Positions 49,440-55,423 of a DNA stretch of 55,423 bases are shown piece by piece; within the stretch, counting starts at the first letter, position 1, and each line of letters starts with the position of its first letter. Both the position numbers and the translations under genes were made by a program. Under the pieces are notes generated by a model. The model saw only the letters and a program-made list of their open reading frames with translations, did not search any database and was not told the DNA's origin. The stretch comes from Deltaproteobacteria bacterium (GTDB lineage Bacteria > Bdellovibrionota_C > UBA2361 > JANWWW01): contig JANWWW010000003.1 of NCBI GenBank assembly GCA_025055295.1, positions 1 to 55,423 on the forward strand. Direction: 5' to 3'.

Positions 49440-49963
49440 AAAGTAAATTGACTTTAGGTCAAAAGTCGGCAAAAGACAGTGCTACCTGTACTTACTGACA
49501 GCAGCAAAAACTCGTCTTAGAATTATAGGTCAGTTTTTAAAAAAAACCAGTTTTCCCGCGAAGTTGAAGAAAATACTCAAAACAACCTATTCAGGATCTT
49601 TTTTGGCTGCTAGTTGTCAAAGCATGTTGTCCGACATGTATTTTAAGAGGTTATTTAAAGAATCCTGCCTCAAACTGACATCCTTCAAAAAATTTCTTAA
49701 GCCTCTCGAAAAATTTAAATTTCTTATCAAATTTGACAAAAAACCAAAAACAAGCTGTTAACAAATCATTGCGTTTTTTTTATCACCTTGTTTGAACACC
49801 GAATTTTCCGACAAGTTATTCATTTGTTTTCCATGAGAGCATTACAGACTTCCCTTGCGGACCCTTTTTTTCTTTTGACAATTTTTGGTAATTCTTAACA
49901 GAAAGTTATTTCAAGCTATTGAAAAAATGATACTCCCATTTGTGCGTGTCAATTTATTGGTGT

Positions 49964-50290
<327 letters not shown>

Positions 50291-50297
50291 TTATCAA

Positions 50298-50993
50298 CTA
50301 ATGGTCTTCATGCTCTAACGCTAAATACACGTACAGACAATTTAAAAAGTAAAAAACATATGCCTGAATAAAACTAACAAAAAGTCCCACAAAATAAAAC
50401 ACAAAAGCAACCGGAATAAATCCAAAAAGTAAACCAAAATCGCTCGTAACAAAAAGCTCTACGATTTTGTGGTCGACAGTTACCGCAATTACCAAACGCA
50501 AGGTCAAGCTGAAAAGCCTTAAGCAAATGCTAATTAGTTCAAAAATTAGAACAAAAGCGCCAATTATTTTGAAGGGTAAGCCCATGTCGAGCAACCCAGC
50601 TCCCATGTGTTTAAAATAATAAATACCATGTTCTTTGATACCATAGTAATTAAAATAGATGAATGACAATAAAGCTAATCCTAAAACTATAGCAGGATTC
50701 GTAGTGGGTGCAGGCATTCCTGGAATTAGCCCCACTAAGTTAAGAAAAAAAACTGCGAAAAACAAAAATATGAGGAAACTGCCGTGCTTCTCAAACAGCC
50801 GCCGACCTAAAATATCTTCTGTGGCTTCAATAAGCTTTGAGAGAACAAAGTCAATCAGTGTTGTTGCGGTGCTTGGGTTCTTTACCTTTGACGGAGAAAC
50901 TTTCCTGACCAAGTATCCGATATAAAAACCCATAACCGTCAAGGTCGCTAGCGCTACAATACTGTCATAAAAAAAAACGTCAATTGAAAACAT
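50298..50993 (-). CDS. atpB: ATP synthase F0 subunit a
   Basis: FFLNLVGLIPGMPAPTTNPAIVLGLALLSF; FELISICLRLFSLTLRLVIAV (essential Arg); FVSFIQAYVFYFLNCLYVYLALEHEDH. Confidence 0.92.
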   Translation of the reverse strand: MFSIDVFFYDSIVALATLTVMGFYIGYLVRKVSPSKVKNPSTATTLIDFVLSKLIEATEDILGRRLFEKHGSFLIFLFFAVFFLNLVGLIPGMPAPTTNPAIVLGLALLSFIYFNYYGIKEHGIYYFKHMGAGLLDMGLPFKIIGAFVLIFELISICLRLFSLTLRLVIAVTVDHKIVELFVTSDFGLLFGFIPVAFVFYFVGLFVSFIQAYVFYFLNCLYVYLALEHEDH

Positions 50994-51249
50994 TTATAAA
51001 ACAATAACTTTTCAAAGGCTTATTGTCAATCTAATCAGAATATCTCACTAGAAAGTTAAAGCCATTTGAAATATCAATTCTTTGACCGTCATTTTCCTTG
51101 TTTTATCAAGGACTTGTTTTGAGTCTAATTTTCTTTTCAATTTGATGTTGAGAAGATCGGCTAGTTAGTTAAAACTTAAATCTCACGCTCAAGGTTTAAA
51201 TCAAATAGGTTGCGAAAGTTAACTTGCTATTTTTCGCTTGACTCAACTT

Positions 51250-52599
51250 ATGACGGCTGAAGACAGACTGAGCGATATTGTTACAAGAATTCTTTGCAAG
51301 CAAAGCTCAATAATAAGGACTGCGATTAGGGGAAAGAGAATTATTGTTTCAACCGAAACAAGCGATAGCGTGTTAAACATTACTCTTTACTGTCAGTCAT
51401 CTTTGATTGCAAGCTTGCTTAAAACAAGCTGTGACTTTAAAAAATTTGAAACTATTTTGACTGCTCAAACCGGCTACAAAGTATGTCAAATTAGCATGAA
51501 ACAGTCATTTAGCTTGTGTAACAGCCCTGTGTCATTCATGAACCAAAAAAAAGAAAGTTTGATTGACTCCAGTTTCGACTTAAACCTGAAAACGTTTGAT
51601 ACCTTTTTAGAATTACAGGAAAATAGGTTTGCTCTTAAAGTTTGCTCTTCAATATTCGACAACTGCCCTGTTGAGAAAATTCTTTTATTTGGTCCGTCCG
51701 GAAATGGAAAATCTCATCTATGTCAGTCAATTGTTGCTGAAGCAAAAAAAAGAAACATCAAAAGTTGTTATTTCCATGCAACCAACTTTGTTTCCTTGTT
51801 TGTGCATAGTGTTTACAAAAACGAGCTTCAAAAATTAAGAAAAGAAATATTGGACTCAGACATCTTCATACTGGACGACGCGCAGGAACTAGCCGGAAAA
51901 GAAAAAACCCAAAAGGAACTCGTCTTTCTTCTCAATACTCTGGAGGAAAAAAACGCCGTGGTGGTTTTTGCCGCAAATGAAAATATTATGTTATGCCAAT
52001 CGCTTTCCACCTCGCTTATTGAAAAACTTAGAGGCTTCCTTCCCTGTGAAATAAAACAACCTTCTGTCGACTCAAAAATAAAGTTTTTAGAATGGAAATT
52101 AAAAGGCCGAGTCTCAAAATCCGACATAAAAACGATAGCAAGTTATATTGAAAACGGGATCAGGCAACTTGAAACTTTCGTAAAAAACGTTGAAATTTGC
52201 ATTAACTTTGTCCCCTCAAAAATCTTATCATCTGACGACATTTACCGACTGTTAAAACGGTTCGTAAAACTAGAAGACGAAACAAACAATGTAAACATTC
52301 CAAAACTTGTAGAGGCTTTAGCAAGTATTTATGGCATAGATCCAAGTTTAATTTTGTCTCCAACAAAGAACAGAAAGGCATCTAAAGCAAAATCTATATT
52401 GATTGTTATTCTTAAAGATCACTTTAAGTTTACTTTTAAAAACATAGCTGGTTTGTTAAAATTTAAAGATCACTCCGCCCCTGTAAAAATTTACTCACGT
52501 GTTAAAAAATCGTTTTTGTCGTTGGATTTAGACTCAGAGATAAAAAAATGTATAGATATCTATTCAACGCATTACCAGAGAAAAACACTCGCCTCTTAG
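51250..52599 (+). CDS. dnaA: Chromosomal replication initiator DnaA (divergent)
   Basis: Walker A LFGPSGNGKSHLCQSI, Walker B SDIFILDDAQELAGKEKTQKELVFLLNTL, sensor II-like GIRQLETF, domain IV FKNIAGLLKFKDHSAPVKIYSRVKK. Confidence 0.8.
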   Translation: MTAEDRLSDIVTRILCKQSSIIRTAIRGKRIIVSTETSDSVLNITLYCQSSLIASLLKTSCDFKKFETILTAQTGYKVCQISMKQSFSLCNSPVSFMNQKKESLIDSSFDLNLKTFDTFLELQENRFALKVCSSIFDNCPVEKILLFGPSGNGKSHLCQSIVAEAKKRNIKSCYFHATNFVSLFVHSVYKNELQKLRKEILDSDIFILDDAQELAGKEKTQKELVFLLNTLEEKNAVVVFAANENIMLCQSLSTSLIEKLRGFLPCEIKQPSVDSKIKFLEWKLKGRVSKSDIKTIASYIENGIRQLETFVKNVEICINFVPSKILSSDDIYRLLKRFVKLEDETNNVNIPKLVEALASIYGIDPSLILSPTKNRKASKAKSILIVILKDHFKFTFKNIAGLLKFKDHSAPVKIYSRVKKSFLSLDLDSEIKKCIDIYSTHYQRKTLAS

Positions 52600-53258
52600 G
52601 AAACTCTTAAGCCTAGATAATAACTCCAACAGTCTTTGGCGTGTTTAAAATTTTTTTCGCTGTCAGGGTTTTTTGTAAAGCCTTTCGGAGCAAATTTTTG
52701 CTAAAAAGTACCCTTTATCAAGCTTTGTAAGCACGCCCCGCGACCATAAACTTACCTTCATTCAAACCCTCAAACGCTCTAGCGTGTAAAGTTTTATATG
52801 TTTCATTGCTTTGGTGGGCTCCCAAAAGACCATCTGTAACATCGATGCAAGTCCCGTAACTTATAGCCTTATCTCAAAAGATTAAAACGAAATTTCTTTA
52901 GCTTTAAATGATCATGATCTTCGGCGTTTTTTTCTTGCCCAAAATGATCATTTTTGGTCATGTAGAAGGATCGTTTGAATACAAATTAACAACACAACTG
53001 GCGGCTAACAAAACTAATTAAATATTATGCCTGCGCGCCTTTACTTTGAGTTTAAGCCTTCAGCGCAAGAAACATGAATAATTAAGAAAACATGGATCAT
53101 GAGTAAGTATTCTACATCGGTTAAAAACACAGATGCCAACTTTGTTGTTAAATTGGCAATTTAAAACATTGATGGCTGACTTACGATATTAGAAAGTATG
53201 ATAAAGCAACTTCAAACTACTGCCTTTTACTCAGGAGCCTGGTATGAAAAAATTGATC

Positions 53259-54257
53259 TCAGCTTAGTTTACAATAAGAGTTTTCAGCGTCAAAATATAC
53301 CGACTTATCAGTTTCTTTGAAGGACAGAAAGATTTGAGACTTGCGAATTGAAAATATTTTGTTTACCGTTTCAAAAATGGCATCACTATTCTTTTCAGCT
53401 TGGGTTAACTCAGGGTAGTTTTTTAAGATCTCCCGACCTAATGCGCCATTAGTTGGCGGAAGTCTAGTTGTGTCAAATTCTAAGTAAAGGCCACTGTGAG
53501 TTTGCAAATTATCAATAGTTCTGTTTTTATTTGAGACCTCGATGAAACCATCTTTTATACTAAAAACCAGGTCAATGTCGGTAAATTTTTTCTCTACATA
53601 ACCTTTCCCCTCAACTTCTTCGATCTTATTTTCCTGATCAAAAAGCTTAAGAAGAAACTTAACTGGCTTTAACGGAGCTTTAAAATAAAACTGATTTAAT
53701 GGTTCATCGAATGCAAGAACGAATGTTATATCCTTTACTCCGAGGATCTCGCTCCAGATTAAAGCCGTATTCATCGCCTTGGAACTCATTTTATCCCCAA
53801 AAGAATGGACTGATTTTAATACCGGAAGATGAATTCTTAGATCAAAAGCAATCGGAGTAATATTTTCTACACTACAAAAAAGTTTTTCTTCACCTTCAAG
53901 AAAAAAATGAAAACTCTTAGAAAATTTTACAAGCTCTTCTTTCGTCAAAGGAACAATTTTTTTTCGTTCCTTTCCCGTAAAAATAGTGCGATTGTTAACA
54001 AGCTCTCCCGCCTTTAACTTCAAAAGCTTGTCAAAAGTTTCCAGTTCTTCCTTCGAAAGATCCCGCGAAAAACTGATTAAGGTACCCTCGTTATTCCAAG
54101 ACACCAAAACGCTTAGAGCGGGTATTTTAAATAGCTCTTGACCAAAATATAAGAAACCCCGGCTCCCCTCAAGTTTCCTAAAATCTAGATCCTGACCGCG
54201 TTGACATCCGAAAAACAACGCTGAAATAAAAATAGCTACAAGAACTTTTTCTGGCAT
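53259..54257 (-). CDS. Hypothetical lipoprotein
   Basis: N-terminal LVAIFISALFFGC lipobox; 332 aa with beta-rich pattern. Confidence 0.6.
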   Translation of the reverse strand: MPEKVLVAIFISALFFGCQRGQDLDFRKLEGSRGFLYFGQELFKIPALSVLVSWNNEGTLISFSRDLSKEELETFDKLLKLKAGELVNNRTIFTGKERKKIVPLTKEELVKFSKSFHFFLEGEEKLFCSVENITPIAFDLRIHLPVLKSVHSFGDKMSSKAMNTALIWSEILGVKDITFVLAFDEPLNQFYFKAPLKPVKFLLKLFDQENKIEEVEGKGYVEKKFTDIDLVFSIKDGFIEVSNKNRTIDNLQTHSGLYLEFDTTRLPPTNGALGREILKNYPELTQAEKNSDAIFETVNKIFSIRKSQIFLSFKETDKSVYFDAENSYCKLS

Positions 54258-54625
54258 TTGTAGGATTTTTCGGAATAAAGAATTTTTTCTCGAGTAGTTA
54301 CTTACAGAAAAAACTAAACCAAATGAAATCTAAAGTTTTCACATCCCTTTTTTTAACTTTTTACATCAATCTATTTGTAAGTAACGTTTTTCACAAACAT
54401 ACTTCAAGAACTCGCTGACATCCTTAATGTAACTCAGAACAAGTTTCTGAGAACCTAGTTTTTATTACCACATTACCTGATATCCCGACAAAGTAAAGGA
54501 AATTTAGGAATTTTTTCGGATTGACTTAAACTGAACAATTTCAGCAACAAGATCTACCAAAGCTATATCAATTCTAGTCTTAGTCTACCGTCATTTATTG
54601 GCTTATAATTTTAGAAATAAGCAAA

Positions 54626-55036
54626 ATGGTACCAGTGAAAATACTTCTTTCCAAGGTTGGTCTCGATGGGCATGACAGAGGAATTAAGGTAATCGCCAGG
54701 GCGTTGATGGAAGCTGGATTTGAAGTAGTTTACTTAGGACTTCATCGAACGCCGGAAGAAATAGTCAAAGCAGCCATTGAAGAAGATGTTGATGGAATTG
54801 GGGTAAGCATTCTCTCAGGCGCTCATATGACTCATTTTCCGCGAATTATTGAGCTTCTTAAAAAAGAAGGTGAACATATCCCTGTATTCGGCGGAGGAAT
54901 TATCCCGGATGAAGATATCAAGCAATTAAAAAAGATCGGAGTTAAGGAATTGTTTCCCCCGGGAACCTCGCTTTCCGCGATAGTTGACTGGGTCAGGAAT
55001 AACATTCCAAAAAAGAGTGTCTCTATTCAGTCATAA
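54626..55036 (+). CDS. Stand-alone B12-binding subunit (methylmalonyl-CoA mutase C-terminal domain type)
   Basis: VKILLSKVGLDGHDRGIKVIARALMEAGFEVVYLGLHRTPEEIV (DxHxxG), GVSILSGAHMTHFP, VFGGGIIPDEDI, FPPGT. Confidence 0.92.
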   Translation: MVPVKILLSKVGLDGHDRGIKVIARALMEAGFEVVYLGLHRTPEEIVKAAIEEDVDGIGVSILSGAHMTHFPRIIELLKKEGEHIPVFGGGIIPDEDIKQLKKIGVKELFPPGTSLSAIVDWVRNNIPKKSVSIQS

Positions 55037-55423
55037 TTAGAATAATGTTAAGTTAAGCGAAACAGGCTGGAGCTAATTAATCACATGACCCAAAAAAGAT
55101 TTATTAATTTTTCAAACCAACAGAAAATATGAAAATTTATTTAGTTCCTGGCTAGTTTTTATTTGAAACTGTTTTTGCAATTCAGTCCGTAGTCCGAACT
55201 TGTCTTTTATTTTTTTAACGTTCCTTTCTTTAATCTATGCTAGAGATCCGTTCGCAACTTCGATCAACAACTCGTTTCGGAAGGTATTAGACTCTCAAAT
55301 CATGCAATCATTTGGTACGAATATTTCCAAGCTATCACTACTCTCATGCCTTTTATTAAGGCGATACATTCCAGTACTAAAGTAAAAAACATGTTTCTGA
55401 AAAAATCATCTTACAGTTTCTCA

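Noticed and set aside
55200-55385. 61 aa ORF at window end with signal-like N-terminus
   Set aside because: Short, TTG start, stops within the window and has no recognisable continuation; insufficient support.

Overview
AT-rich bacterial chromosomal window (low-to-mid GC by eye), about 55 kb, with roughly 40 supportable protein genes and one tRNA. The first ~10.5 kb is tightly packed: a partial 6-phosphogluconolactonase-like end, an rluD-like gene, a coiled-coil lipoprotein, rbfA-nrnA, a REC+DHp protein, glmU, and a coxB-coxA-coxC-coxD operon. After that the layout changes. Small, internally overlapping operons (nuoDEF, gatCA, tmk-holB, flgK-flgL-csrA-fliW-livF, an STK operon, livHMG, atpBE) and single genes (sthA, sufB, MCP, rplA, dnaA, a B12-binding mutase subunit) are separated by 0.3-1.4 kb spacers with no credible ORF. 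Several classical operons appear as fragments: nuo, atp, suf, rplKA and liv. The most interesting points: (1) a caa3-type, A2-subfamily cytochrome oxidase whose CoxB carries two tandem c-type heme domains; (2) a strong sigma-54 promoter match in front of flgKL-csrA-fliW; (3) a TTGACT-N5-AGTCAA palindrome resembling an IscR type-1 site on the sufB promoter; (4) an orphan ~550 aa ATP-grasp ligase beside tRNA-Met; (5) a receiver domain fused to a histidine-kinase DHp with no catalytic domain; (6) a CsrA about twice normal length next to fliW; (7) a highly diverged DnaA flanked by a non-coding, GATC-rich gap; (8) orphan proteins, including a divergent pair at 15.0-17.5 kb and a translationally coupled kinase plus two secreted proteins. 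No CRISPR array, IS element, prophage or rRNA was seen. Everything was read by eye, with no homology search.
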